Translations under genes and position numbers: made by a program
The notes under the pieces: generated by a model
Seen by the model: the letters and a program-made list of their open reading frames with translations, nothing else
Told to the model about the DNA's origin: nothing
Databases searched by the model: none
NCBI GenBank assembly: GCA_019117325.1
Contig: DWZY01000324.1
Location: 1-28,270, forward strand
DNA from: Candidatus Brevibacterium intestinigallinarum
Lineage (GTDB): Bacteria > Actinomycetota > Actinomycetes > Actinomycetales > Brevibacteriaceae
Length of the DNA: 28,270 nucleotides
Direction: 5' to 3'
Part shown: positions 13,907 through 22,251 of the stretch, piece by piece
How the letters are laid out: each line of letters begins with the position of its first letter
Numbering within the stretch: the stretch's first letter is position 1

Positions 13907-15688
13907 TCAGAACGCCCCCTGCAGGGTGGGCGTCGCCGCGACCAGCGCACGGGTGTACTCGTGGGCCGGGTCGTCGTAGATCTGGTCGGTCGTGCCCTGC
14001 TCGACGATCTCACCCGAGCGCATGACGGCCACGTCCGAGCACAGGTGCCGCACGACCCCCAGGTCGTGGGACACGAAGACGAGGGTGAGACTGTACTCGT
14101 CGACGAGGTCGGCCAGCAGGTTGAGCACCTGTGCGCGCACGGACACATCCAGAGCAGAGACGGGCTCATCCGCGACGAGGATGCGGGGACGCGTCACCAG
14201 CGCGCGGGCGATCGAGATGCGCTGGCGCTGCCCGCCGGAGAACTGGTGCGGGAAGCGCGTGAGCGAGTCCCGGTCCAGGCCCACGGAGTCGATGAGCTCC
14301 TCCGCGCGCGCCAGCCGCTGCCCCCGGGGCACGCCCTGCGACTGCAGCGGCTCACCGATGATGTCCGCGACGCTCATCCGCGGGTCCAGCGACGCGAAGG
14401 GGTCCTGGAACACGATCTGCAGATCCCGGCGCATCGCGGTGAGGCCCGCGACGTTGCGGGGGTCGACGACGATGTCACCCACACGAATGCTGCCCGCGGT
14501 GGGGGTGTCGAGCCCGGACAGCAGGGACAGGAGCGTCGACTTGCCCGAGCCGGACTCTCCCACGATCCCCATGCGCCCGCCCGCACGCACTCGCAGGTCG
14601 ACGCCCTTGAGCGCCTGCACCGCGTGACTGCGGAACAGTCCCGCACGGCGCGTGTACGTCTTGACGAGTCCCGTCACCTCGATGAGGTCGTCTCCCGATG
14701 CGGCATCCGCAGTTGCCTCCTGCGCCGGCTGCGCGACGGACGGCTGCGGAGTGGTCACCTGCGCATCGCTCCCCTGCGCGACGGTCTCCCGCACATCGGG
14801 GACCTGTTCGGTGCCCGTCCTCGCATCGCTCGCCTGCGCGGCGTCGACGGCGCCCGGGTACTGGGAGGCGGTCGCGATCGTGAAGAGTCGTCCGCGCTCG
14901 TCGGTCGCGCTCAGGTCGCTGGCGGCCAGCAGTCCGCGCGTGTACTCGTGCTGCGGGTCCGTGAAGATCTGCTCGACGGAACCCGACTCGACGACGCTGC
15001 CCTGGGTCATGACGAGCACGCGCTCGCAGACCCGCGCCACGACCGCCAGGTCATGGGTGATGAAGAGCAGTCCGGTGCCGCGCGCTCGCACCTGCTCGTC
15101 GATGAGATCGAGGACGGCCGACTGCACCGTCACGTCCAGTGCGGTCGTGGGCTCGTCGCAGATGAGGAGATCCGGCTCGTTCGCGAGTGCGATCGCCAGC
15201 ATGACGCGCTGGCGCTGACCGCCGGACAGCTGATGCGGATAGGCGCGGGCCGCGGCCGCGGGGTCCGGCAGGTGCACCTGCGCCAGCAGGTCGACGGCCC
15301 GGCGCATCGCGGCCTCGCCGGTCGCGGTGCGGTGCAGCCGCATGACCTCGGCGACCTGGGCGCCCACCCGCATGAGCGGGTTGAGGGCGCTCATGGGCTC
15401 CTGGAAGACCATGCTCATCCTCCGCCCCCGCAGGCTCGCGAGGGAGCGCTCCGAGCGGTCCAGCAGATTCCCCGTCTCCCCCGTCAGCTCGACAGAGCCG
15501 TGGGCCTCCAGCTCCTGCGGGAGGAGGCCCATGACGGCGGAGGAGGTGAGCGACTTGCCCGACCCGGACTCGCCGATGAGGCCCACGCGCTCGCCGGGGG
15601 CGATCTCGAAGGAGAGCGGATGCACCAGCTCGCGCTGGTGCGTGGAGATCGTGAGGTCGCTGACGCGCAGCAGCGGTGACGTGGCCAT
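13907..15688 (-). CDS. Fused double ATPase of a dipeptide/oligopeptide ABC transporter
   Basis: A 593-residue fusion of two peptide-transporter ATPases (DppD-like plus DppF-like) energising the DppB/DppC-type permeases encoded just upstream. Domain 1: Walker A GESGSGKS (39-46), Q-loop FQEP, signature LSGGQRQ (154-160), Walker B LLICDEP, H-loop FITHD. Domain 2: GESGSGKST (377-385), VFQDP, FSGGQRQR (483-490), ILVADEP, FVSHD. Each half ends with the oligopeptide-transporter C-terminal motif (DPQHEYTRGLLAA and DPAHEYTRALVAATP). The two are joined by a linker of about 65 residues rich in Ala, Gln, Thr and Asp. Both sites look catalytically complete. The ATG overlaps the preceding permease stop as TGATG. 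Confidence 0.95.
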   Translation of the reverse strand: MATSPLLRVSDLTISTHQRELVHPLSFEIAPGERVGLIGESGSGKSLTSSAVMGLLPQELEAHGSVELTGETGNLLDRSERSLASLRGRRMSMVFQEPMSALNPLMRVGAQVAEVMRLHRTATGEAAMRRAVDLLAQVHLPDPAAAARAYPHQLSGGQRQRVMLAIALANEPDLLICDEPTTALDVTVQSAVLDLIDEQVRARGTGLLFITHDLAVVARVCERVLVMTQGSVVESGSVEQIFTDPQHEYTRGLLAASDLSATDERGRLFTIATASQYPGAVDAAQASDARTGTEQVPDVRETVAQGSDAQVTTPQPSVAQPAQEATADAASGDDLIEVTGLVKTYTRRAGLFRSHAVQALKGVDLRVRAGGRMGIVGESGSGKSTLLSLLSGLDTPTAGSIRVGDIVVDPRNVAGLTAMRRDLQIVFQDPFASLDPRMSVADIIGEPLQSQGVPRGQRLARAEELIDSVGLDRDSLTRFPHQFSGGQRQRISIARALVTRPRILVADEPVSALDVSVRAQVLNLLADLVDEYSLTLVFVSHDLGVVRHLCSDVAVMRSGEIVEQGTTDQIYDDPAHEYTRALVAATPTLQGAF

Positions 15689-16569
15689 CAGCTCCGCCCT
15701 CTCAGTGTCGGATCGAGTCGGTCGCGCAGGCCGTCGCCCATCAGGTTGAAGCCCAGCACCGCCAGCGCGATGAAGAGGCCCGGCCAGATGGCCAGCTCCG
15801 GCCGGGAGCCCAGGAACTGCTGGGACTCCTGCAGCATGCGTCCCCAGGACGGCGTGGGCGGCTGGGTGCCCAGTCCCAGGAAGGACAGGCCGGCCTCGGC
15901 GAGCACCGACAGCGCGAACGTGACGGATGCCTGCACGATGATGAGGCCCGCGATGTTGGGGACGACGTGCTGGATGGCGATCTGCAGCGGGCTGCGGTTC
16001 GCGGTGCGGGCAGCGGCGATGAATTCGCGGCTCATGATCTGCAGCGTGCCGGAGCGCGCCACGCGGGCGAAGGCGGGGATCGCGGCGATGCCGATGGCGA
16101 TCATCGCGGGGCCCGCGCCGGGGCCGAACACGGCGGAGAAGACGATCGCCAGCAGCAGTGCGGGGAAGGCCAGCAGCAGGTCGTTGCCGCGCATGATGAG
16201 GCCGGACAGCCAGCTCATGCGGGTCATCCCGGCGAGGACGCCCAGGGGCACGCCGATGAGCATCGCGATGCCCACGGAGACGACGCCCACGAGGAGCGTG
16301 ATGCGCGCGCCCATCATGATCCACGTGAGGGTGTCGCGACCGTACCGGTCGGTCCCCATCGGGTGCGCCGCGCTTCCGCCCTGCAGGCGGTCGACGGGAT
16401 TGGGCGTCGTCGCGTCGTACGGGGTCCACACGAGCGACACGAGCGCCAGGACGACGATGAGCAGCACGAGTGCGACGCCCACCGGGAAGGTGAGGTCGCG
16501 CGAACGGCGGCGGCCGCGGGGCGCAGCCTCCGGGGCGGCCGGGGCGAGGGAGCTTTCGGGGGCGGTCAT
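15688..16569 (-). CDS. Peptide ABC transporter permease, DppC/OppC type
   Basis: A 293-residue inner-membrane permease. After a basic, Pro/Ala-rich N-terminus, the first helix (about 27-47) leads to the DppC-type segment HPMGTDRYGRDTLTWIMMGARITL. The core binding-protein-dependent transport domain has about five helices. The EAA loop, which contacts the ATPase, is EFIAAARTANRSPLQIAIQHV, and LSFLGLGTQPPTPSWGRML is typical of DppC/OppC. ATG 16569 overlaps the DppB stop (ATGA), with AGGAA about 7 nt upstream inside dppB. It pairs with the 16566-17510 product to form the channel. Confidence 0.94.
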   Translation of the reverse strand: MTAPESSLAPAAPEAAPRGRRRSRDLTFPVGVALVLLIVVLALVSLVWTPYDATTPNPVDRLQGGSAAHPMGTDRYGRDTLTWIMMGARITLLVGVVSVGIAMLIGVPLGVLAGMTRMSWLSGLIMRGNDLLLAFPALLLAIVFSAVFGPGAGPAMIAIGIAAIPAFARVARSGTLQIMSREFIAAARTANRSPLQIAIQHVVPNIAGLIIVQASVTFALSVLAEAGLSFLGLGTQPPTPSWGRMLQESQQFLGSRPELAIWPGLFIALAVLGFNLMGDGLRDRLDPTLRGRS

Positions 16570-17510
16570 GCGGCATTCCTCACGCGCGGATCGAGGAGCG
16601 AGTACAGCAGGTCGATGATGAGGTTGAGGAGCAGGACGAGGAAGACGAGCACCATGACGATCGCCTGGACCGTCAGCAGGTCGCGGTTGGCCACGGCGCG
16701 CACCAGCTCGGATCCCATCCCCGGCAGGACGAAGACCTGCTCGATGACGACGGCGCCGATCAGCAGCGTGGCCAGCTGGACGCCCGCGACCGTCACGACG
16801 GGGATCGCTGCGTTCCGCAGGCCGTGGACCACCAGCGCGGCGCCCGCGGTGCGGCCCTTGGCCCGTGCGGTGCGCAGGTAGTCCTCGCGCATCACCTCGA
16901 GGACGGCGGACCGCACATAGCGCGTGAGGATCGCCGCCTGGACGAGGGCCAGGGCGAAGACCGGCAGCACGAGGTGCGACAGGAACCCGCCCAGACCGAA
17001 GATGGGCGCCTGCCAGCCGGACGAGGGGAACCAGCCCAGACCCAGCGAGAACACCATGACCAGCAGGATGCCCGCCAGGAAGTTGGGGATCGCGACACCC
17101 ACCTGGCTGAGCCCGGACAGCAGCGTGCCCAGACCGCGGCCGCGCAGCAGCGCCGCCGCGGTGCCCAGTGGGAGCGCGATGAGCAGTGCCAGCACCATGG
17201 CGCTGATGACGAGGATGAGCGTCACCTGGATGCTGTTCACGACGAGCGGGGTGATGGGTGCGCCGGTGACGTAGGAGACGCCGAAGTCCCCGCGCAGCAT
17301 CCCGCCCAGCCAGTCGGTGTACTGGACGACGAGCGGGCGGTCCAGGCCGAACTTCTGCTCGATCCGCTCGACGTCCTCCGCCGTCGCGCTCAGGCCCGCC
17401 GCCACGCGGGCGGCATTGCCGGGCAGGATCTGCATGAGGCCGAACACCGCCACGGTCGCGGCCCACACGGTGAGCAGGAACTGGAGGAGCCGGAAGGCGA
17501 GTGCGCGCAT
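16566..17510 (-). CDS. Peptide ABC transporter permease, DppB/OppB type
   Basis: A 314-residue inner-membrane permease with about six helices. The DppB-type N-terminus shows FRLLQFLLTVWAATVAVFGL and LPGNAARVAAG; an external loop with KFGLDRPLVVQYTDWLGGM and GDFGVSY follows. The EAA loop is EVMREDYLRTARAKGRTAG, and the family signature IEQVFVLPGMGSELV is present. It is the first permease gene after the binding-protein gene, from which a strong hairpin (17552-17597) separates it. The ATG at 17510 is preceded by the purine-rich GAAGGGCGG. Confidence 0.95.
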   Translation of the reverse strand: MRALAFRLLQFLLTVWAATVAVFGLMQILPGNAARVAAGLSATAEDVERIEQKFGLDRPLVVQYTDWLGGMLRGDFGVSYVTGAPITPLVVNSIQVTLILVISAMVLALLIALPLGTAAALLRGRGLGTLLSGLSQVGVAIPNFLAGILLVMVFSLGLGWFPSSGWQAPIFGLGGFLSHLVLPVFALALVQAAILTRYVRSAVLEVMREDYLRTARAKGRTAGAALVVHGLRNAAIPVVTVAGVQLATLLIGAVVIEQVFVLPGMGSELVRAVANRDLLTVQAIVMVLVFLVLLLNLIIDLLYSLLDPRVRNAA

Positions 17511-17551
17511 GGAATGCCGCCCTTCGGTCGGTCGGAGAGGGGCCGGGAGCA

Positions 17552-17597
17552 GTCAGGGGTGTTCTGCGGGTCGGACGACCCGCAGAACACCCCTGAC
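17552..17597 (-). promoter_or_regulatory. Perfect 21-bp intercistronic hairpin between binding-protein and permease genes
   Basis: Arms 17552-17572 and 17577-17597 are exact 21-nt complements around a GGAC/GTCC loop. The hairpin begins 2 nt after the binding-protein stop codon and ends 41 nt before the dppB start. In this position hairpins commonly cause partial termination or protect the upstream mRNA from 3' decay, raising the binding protein above its permease. It could also be a full terminator, in which case dppB needs its own promoter in 17511-17551. Confidence 0.85.
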
Positions 17598-17599
17598 GA

Positions 17600-19114
17600 T
17601 CAGCTCCAGGCCAGGTCGTAGATCTGGAAGGAGTCCGACACCGCGTTGACGGGCAGGCCCGTCACGGCGGCATCCGCGACGATGAGGTTGGGGAACAGGA
17701 AGAGGAAGCCTGCGCCCGCGTCCTCGGTGATCGTGCGGGCGACCTCCTTCATGCCCTCCGTGTACTCCTCCTCGGTCCCGACATCCGCGTCGGCGGCGAT
17801 GTCCTCGATGCGCGACGCGTCGTACCCCGTGTAGTAGTCCTCGCCGAAGACGGTGAGCAGGTCCCGCGCCTCGACGTGGTTGATGACCGACATGTCGTAG
17901 TCGTGGGCCGTCATCGTCTCCTCGAGCCAGACGGCGGGGAACTCCTGGGTCTCGATCGTGGGCTTGAGCCCGATCGCCTCGAGCTGCGCCGCGACGATCT
18001 CAGCGGACGCCTGTGCGTACGGGCGGTTGGGAACCGTGAAGCGGAACTCCTCGCCCTCGATGCCCGCCTCCTGGACGAGCTCCTTCGCCTTGTCCACATC
18101 GTGCGGCCACACGTCCGTCAGGTCCTCGTAGTACGGGTCGGTGGGCGGCACCATGCCGCCGATGAGCGTGCCGTACCCGCCCCAGGCGGTGTCGAGGACG
18201 GCCTGCTCGTCGATGCCGTAGAGCACAGCCTCGCGCGCGGTCTGGTCCGCGAAGATCCCGTCCGCGTTGTTCATGGAGAGGACGACCTCGCCGTTCGTCG
18301 TCCCGACCTCGACCTGCTTCGTGTCGTCGGCCTCGAACTCCGGGGTGAGCTCCGGCGTCTGGAGGTTGCCGATCACGTCGACCTGCCCGGACTTGAGCGC
18401 GTTCGAGGCTGCGACCGCATCGTCGAAGTAGCGGAAGGTGACGGTGTCGAGCGTGCCCGGCGTGGCGCCCGCGTAGTCATCGCGCTTCGTGAAGACGATC
18501 TGCTGACCGCGGGTGAACTCCTCGACCTCGTACGGGCCCGAGCCCACCGCGGTGTTCGCGAGATCCCCCACCTCGTCGGGGTGGAACACGGCGCCCACGA
18601 GGGACGCGAGGTTGAACAGCCACGTGTTCGACGGGTGATCGAGCGTGATCTCGACGGTGCCCTCGTCGGGTGCCTCGATGGACTCGATGACGTCCATCTT
18701 CGCGCTCAGCGCGTTGGTCCAGTCGTCCGACTGCACGCGCTCGTAGGAGAACTTCACGTCCTCCGCCGTGACCGGGTCGCCGTTCGAGAACGTCGCCTCC
18801 GGGTCGAGGGTGAACGTGTAGGTGAGGCGGTCGTCGCTGACGGTCCAGTCCGTGGCGAGCGCCGGCTGGAGCTCACCGTTCTGGTCGATCCGGATGAGCG
18901 ACTCGTAGACGTTCTCCATGAGCGCCTGCGGGATCGCCGCGCCGTCCGTCGTCGTGAAGTCCAGATTCACCGGCTCGGCGGAGTGTGCGACGACGATGTC
19001 TGTGCGAGCCTCCCCGCCGTCTCCGCCGGCACTGCTGCCGGCTCCGGCGCTGCAGCCGGTGATCGTGAGGGTCAGTGCGGCGGCTCCGGCCGCGGCGGCG
19101 AGAAAGCGGGACAT
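17600..19114 (-). CDS. Peptide ABC transporter substrate-binding lipoprotein
   Basis: A 504-residue family 5 extracellular solute-binding lipoprotein that captures peptides (or a similar ligand) at the outer face of the membrane. Start ATG 19114 (MSRFLAAAAGAAALTLTITGC) has AGGAG close upstream and gives a textbook lipoprotein signal: a hydrophobic core and lipobox ITGC, with Cys21 lipidated. A Gly/Ser/Ala spacer follows. Family features are ALMENVYESLIRIDQNGELQPALA near the N-terminus, TFTLDPEATFSNGDPVTAEDVKFSY and GSGPYEVEEF. It heads the transporter operon. A possible -10, TACACT (19188-19193, minus), would give a leader of about 65 nt. Ligand specificity cannot be read from sequence; the amidase at the operon end may be a clue. 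Confidence 0.94.
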   Translation of the reverse strand: MSRFLAAAAGAAALTLTITGCSAGAGSSAGGDGGEARTDIVVAHSAEPVNLDFTTTDGAAIPQALMENVYESLIRIDQNGELQPALATDWTVSDDRLTYTFTLDPEATFSNGDPVTAEDVKFSYERVQSDDWTNALSAKMDVIESIEAPDEGTVEITLDHPSNTWLFNLASLVGAVFHPDEVGDLANTAVGSGPYEVEEFTRGQQIVFTKRDDYAGATPGTLDTVTFRYFDDAVAASNALKSGQVDVIGNLQTPELTPEFEADDTKQVEVGTTNGEVVLSMNNADGIFADQTAREAVLYGIDEQAVLDTAWGGYGTLIGGMVPPTDPYYEDLTDVWPHDVDKAKELVQEAGIEGEEFRFTVPNRPYAQASAEIVAAQLEAIGLKPTIETQEFPAVWLEETMTAHDYDMSVINHVEARDLLTVFGEDYYTGYDASRIEDIAADADVGTEEEYTEGMKEVARTITEDAGAGFLFLFPNLIVADAAVTGLPVNAVSDSFQIYDLAWS

Positions 19115-19244
19115 GCTGCTCCTGTCGACCGGGCGCGCGACATCACGCGCACGGAAAGATGGGGGTACTCCGGCGAGTATGACGATCAGTGTAACCGGGG
19201 TCTCAGTCTTCTCCCGCATTTCGAATCCCACCATGCGGACTCCT

Positions 19245-19264
19245 GCCGATCGCCCGTGATCGGC
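19245..19264. repeat. Short inverted repeat upstream of the transporter operon
   Basis: GCCGATC (19245-19251) and GATCGGC (19258-19264) are inverted around a 6-nt spacer, between the rdgB terminator and the likely promoter of the binding-protein gene. It could be an operator for the transporter operon or an accessory terminator stem. The rest of 19115-19244 holds the probable leader and promoter but no gene. Confidence 0.4.
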
Positions 19265-19269
19265 GGTAC

Positions 19270-19306
19270 GTCAAGGGACCCGCGACCAGGTCGCGGGTCC
19301 CTTGAC
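19270..19306 (-). terminator. Terminator of the clpS-to-rdgB operon
   Basis: Perfect 17-bp arms at 19270-19286 and 19290-19306 with a 3-nt loop begin 21 nt after the rdgB stop. No T-tract follows. It insulates the peptide transporter operon downstream on the same strand. Confidence 0.85.
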
Positions 19307-19327
19307 GAGTGCGGGAGGGCTGGCTGT

Positions 19328-19936
19328 TCAGTCCTCGAAAAGCGCTGCGAGCAGTGCTCGGAACGCCAGCGCGCGGTGCGAGACGGCGTTCTTGCGCGCC
19401 GTCCCCATCTCTCCGGCCGTCAGATCGGATCCGTCCGGCAGGAAGAGGGGGTCGTAGCCGAAGCCGTCCTCACCTCGCGGCGCCCGCAGCAGGGTGCCGG
19501 TGAACCGCCCCTCGCGCACGACCTCGGTCCCGTCCGGGGTCACGAAGGCGGCCGCGCAGACGAAGGCCGCGCCCCGGTGCTCGTCCGGGACGTCCTCCAG
19601 CTGCGCCAGCAGCAGCGCGTTGTTCGCGGCGTCGTCGCCGTGCGTCCCCGCCCAGCGGGCGGAGAAGATGCCCGGCGCACCTCCCAGCACGTCGACGGCC
19701 AGGCCGGAGTCGTCCGCGAAGGCGGGCAGCCCGGAGTGCGCGGCCGCCGAGCGCGCCTTCTTGAGCGCGTTCGCCTCGAACGTCACGCCGTCCTCGACGA
19801 CCTCGGGCAGTTCCGCCTCGTCCGCGGACAGCACGCGGACCGGTCCCAGGGACTCCCCCAGGAGCGTCTCGAGCTCGCGGATCTTGCCCGCATTGCGGGT
19901 CGCGAGGACGGCCTCGGCGAAGGAGGGCACCGCCAT
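19328..19936 (-). CDS. rdgB: dITP/XTP pyrophosphatase (non-canonical purine NTP hydrolase)
   Basis: A 202-residue Ham1/RdgB enzyme that removes dITP, XTP and related deaminated purine nucleotides from the pool. Motifs: VLATRNAGKIRELE (about 10-23), FADDSGLAVDVLGGAPGIFSAR split around the catalytic Asp pair, DGFGYDPLFLPDG, and SHRALAFRALL at the C-terminus. I chose ATG 19936, 1 nt after the rph stop, because the homologous start LATRN follows shortly; an earlier in-frame ATG lies inside rph. It is the last gene of the operon, beside rph as in M. tuberculosis Rv1340-Rv1341. Confidence 0.95.
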   Translation of the reverse strand: MAVPSFAEAVLATRNAGKIRELETLLGESLGPVRVLSADEAELPEVVEDGVTFEANALKKARSAAAHSGLPAFADDSGLAVDVLGGAPGIFSARWAGTHGDDAANNALLLAQLEDVPDEHRGAAFVCAAAFVTPDGTEVVREGRFTGTLLRAPRGEDGFGYDPLFLPDGSDLTAGEMGTARKNAVSHRALAFRALLAALFED

Positions 19937-19937
19937 G

Positions 19938-20690
19938 TCAGGCGCCCGCATCGCGAGTGCCGGCCAGCGCATCCCGCTGCAGCTCGCTGAGCTTCGCGCA
20001 GCCCGTCTGGGCGAGGTCCAGCAGCCGTCCCAGCTCCGCGCGGTCGAAGGGGGCGCCCTCCGCCGTGCCCTGGACCTCGACGAAGGCGCCGGAACCGGTC
20101 ATGACGACGTTCATGTCCGTGCCCGCCTTCACGTCCTCCTCGTACGGCAGGTCGAGGACGGGCGTGCCGTCGACGATGCCCACGCTCACGGCTGCGATCG
20201 AGTCGATGATCGGGTCGACGGCGGCGGGGATCCACCCGCGGCGGCGGCCGGTGTCGATCGCATCCGCGAGCGCGACGTAGGCGCCGGTGATCGCGGCGGT
20301 CCGGGTTCCGCCGTCCGCCTGGAGCACGTCGCAGTCGATCTGCAGCGTGTTCTCGCCCAGCTTGTCCATGTCGACCGCCGCGCGCAGCGAGCGACCGATG
20401 AGGCGCGAGATCTCGTGCGTGCGACCGCCCACGCGGCCCTTGACGGATTCGCGAGAGCTGCGCGTGTGGGTGGCGCGCGGGAGCATGGCGTACTCGCCGG
20501 TGACCCAGCCGCGGCCCTGGCCCTTCATCCAGCGCGGCACGCCCTCCGTGAGCGAGGCGGCGCAGAGGACGCGCGTGCGTCCGAACTCGACGAGGACGCT
20601 GCCCTCCGCGTGGTCCAGCCAGTCGCGGGTGATGCGCACCTCGCGCAGCTCGTCGGGGGCGCGACCGTCGAAACGGGCGTGATCTGTCAC
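19938..20690 (-). CDS. rph: Ribonuclease PH
   Basis: A 250-residue phosphorolytic 3'-5' exoribonuclease that trims tRNA 3' ends. Key segments: GSVLVEFGRTRVLCAASL, WVTGEYAMLPRATHTR, the arginine-rich RVGGRTHEISRLIGRSLRA (phosphate and RNA contacts), QIDCDVLQADGGTRTAAITG and DLPYEEDVKAGTDMNVVM. The GTG start overlaps the upstream stop as GTGA, with AAGGAA 6 nt before it. No C-terminal truncation is visible. Confidence 0.96.
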   Translation of the reverse strand: MTDHARFDGRAPDELREVRITRDWLDHAEGSVLVEFGRTRVLCAASLTEGVPRWMKGQGRGWVTGEYAMLPRATHTRSSRESVKGRVGGRTHEISRLIGRSLRAAVDMDKLGENTLQIDCDVLQADGGTRTAAITGAYVALADAIDTGRRRGWIPAAVDPIIDSIAAVSVGIVDGTPVLDLPYEEDVKAGTDMNVVMTGSGAFVEVQGTAEGAPFDRAELGRLLDLAQTGCAKLSELQRDALAGTRDAGA

Positions 20691-21538
20691 TGCGGATTCC
20701 TTCCGTCGGGGATGTCCCACTGACCGCCGGGAACGGCGATGTCGATGGGACCGGGATACTCCGATGCCGCCTCGGCGCGCACGACGTGCTCGCGGGTCCA
20801 CGGCGGGATGTGGGTGAGGACCAGGCGCGCGACCCCCGCGCGGCGGGCGGTCCGACCGGCCCGCAGGCCGGTGAGGTGCACGCCGCGCACGGTGTCGCGC
20901 TCCTCCTCGAACGCGGCCTCGCACAGCAGCACGTCCGCGCCGGCGGCTGCCTCGTCGAGGCCGGTGCACTCGTCCGTGTCGCCCGAGTAGACGAGAGTCC
21001 CCCCGCTCGGCGCCGTCACCCGCAGGGCGTAGCACTCGACGGGGTGGTGGACCAGGAACGGCTCGAACCGGGCGCCGCCCAGCTCGAACGCTTCGCGATC
21101 CGTGAGCGTCCGGAAGTCGAACGCCGCGCTCAGGTCCGTGGGATGCGCGGCTCCGGGGTCCGGGCTGAGGCCGGGATCCGTGTGGTGTGCGCGGGCCAGC
21201 CGCTCCTCCGTCCCGCCGGGCCCCCACACCGGCAGCAGTCCAGGCGACGGCGGCACGGAGCTCGGATCTGCCGATGCCGCGAAGGTCCGCGGATCGTAGA
21301 CGCGGTGGACGTACAGGCCCGTCATGTCGAGGCAGTGGTCCGGGTGCAGGTGCGAGAGGACGACGCCGTCCAGCTGGGCCGGGTCGACGTGCGCCTGCAG
21401 GGCACCCAGTGCGCCGGACCCCAGGTCCAGCGCGAGGGTCCAGTCCCGGCCCTCGCCGTGCCACGACAGCAGATAGCAGCTGGCCGCGCTGCCCGGACCC
21501 GGGAACGACCCGGAGGTCCCGACCGCTGTGAGCCTCAT
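20687..21538 (-). CDS. Metallo-beta-lactamase-fold phosphodiesterase (Rv1339-like)
   Basis: A 283-residue metallo-hydrolase. The metal site is SHLHPDHCLD (His63, His65, Asp67, His68), with further ligands in LVHHPVE, YSGDTDEC and LTHIPPW. The N-terminal MRLTAVGTSGSFPGPGSAASCYLL is also characteristic (first 20 residues suffice). Position directly before rph and rdgB mirrors M. tuberculosis Rv1339-Rv1340-Rv1341. Rv1339 has been described as an atypical cyclic-AMP phosphodiesterase, and tRNase Z and arylsulfatase-type enzymes share the fold. I therefore infer cyclic-nucleotide hydrolysis, with moderate certainty. Both ends overlap neighbours by ATGA/GTGA. Confidence 0.88.
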   Translation of the reverse strand: MRLTAVGTSGSFPGPGSAASCYLLSWHGEGRDWTLALDLGSGALGALQAHVDPAQLDGVVLSHLHPDHCLDMTGLYVHRVYDPRTFAASADPSSVPPSPGLLPVWGPGGTEERLARAHHTDPGLSPDPGAAHPTDLSAAFDFRTLTDREAFELGGARFEPFLVHHPVECYALRVTAPSGGTLVYSGDTDECTGLDEAAAGADVLLCEAAFEEERDTVRGVHLTGLRAGRTARRAGVARLVLTHIPPWTREHVVRAEAASEYPGPIDIAVPGGQWDIPDGRNPQ

Positions 21539-22251
21539 CCGTGGTCTCCTTGCGCGCGGCTGTCCGGGTCTCCCCCGCCGAGGCCGTCGTCGCCGTCCGC
21601 ATCCGCGTCACCGCCGGCGTCCGTGCCGGCTCCGCTGTCGCCGAGGTCGTCGTGGTCCGGCTCGTCGTGGTCGTCCTCCGCGTCCGGCAGGCCGTCGAGC
21701 ATGAACTGGGTCAGATGCTCCTGGAGCCAGGTCGTGAGTTCATAGAGGCTCAGGATCGCCTCGCTCGTCTCCGAGCCGTCCGCGTCGCCGCCCAGCAGCC
21801 GCTCGGCGTCCTCATCGTTCGTGATGCCCACGCGCGAGGCGAGGACCAGGCGCACGTCCGTGAGCGCTCGCATCCATGCGCCCGCAGCGGTCGAATCGAG
21901 GGAGATGGGGCCAGGGTGCTGACCCAGGCTGTGCAGGGCGATGCGGATGCTGTGGAGCTTCGACTCCCGCAGGTCCCGCTCCGTGAGCCGGCGGTACTCG
22001 GCAGACCGCTGGGGGTCGGACGAGTCCGCGTCCGGCAGGAGGCGCAGGAGGGCGGGGTCGGTGGGACGTTGGACGTCCTGGTCCGGGTCCAGGTGGCCCA
22101 CGAGGCGCAGGAACGGGTCGTCGTCCGGCTCCGGCAGATCGGCCGAGAGCAGCTGGGAGACATCCGCCAGCAGAGTCGTGATGATCGTCTGCTCCGGATC
22201 CTCCATCTGGATCGCGATGTGACCGCCCTCGGGGTCGGGAATGATCCTCAT
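21535..22251 (-). CDS. DUF2017 family protein
   Basis: A 238-residue acidic protein with no membrane segment. The conserved part runs from MRIIPDPEGGHIAIQ through LLADVSQLL, ESKLHSIRIALHSL and AGAWMRALTDVRLVLASRVGI to ILSLYELTTWLQEHLTQFML. This matches DUF2017, which accompanies clpS in actinobacteria (Rv1332 beside Rv1331). After about residue 190 there is an Asp/Gly-rich tail with alternating D, G and A, probably disordered. The ATG at 22251 overlaps the clpS stop (ATGA), so the two are likely made in fixed ratio. Function is unknown; a link to Clp proteolysis is suggested only by the gene order. Confidence 0.87.
   Translation of the reverse strand: MRIIPDPEGGHIAIQMEDPEQTIITTLLADVSQLLSADLPEPDDDPFLRLVGHLDPDQDVQRPTDPALLRLLPDADSSDPQRSAEYRRLTERDLRESKLHSIRIALHSLGQHPGPISLDSTAAGAWMRALTDVRLVLASRVGITNDEDAERLLGGDADGSETSEAILSLYELTTWLQEHLTQFMLDGLPDAEDDHDEPDHDDLGDSGAGTDAGGDADADGDDGLGGGDPDSRAQGDHG

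Noticed and set aside
15686..16576. Extension of the fused ATPase frame upstream across the dppC gene
   Set aside because: The frame is open but the extra sequence is an Arg/His/Pro-rich shadow of dppC. ATG 15688 begins exactly at the ATPase domain.
17876..19990. Long plus-strand open frame opposite the binding-protein and rdgB genes
   Set aside because: It runs through two unrelated genes and their terminator, has no recognisable domain, and is explained by third-position GC bias.
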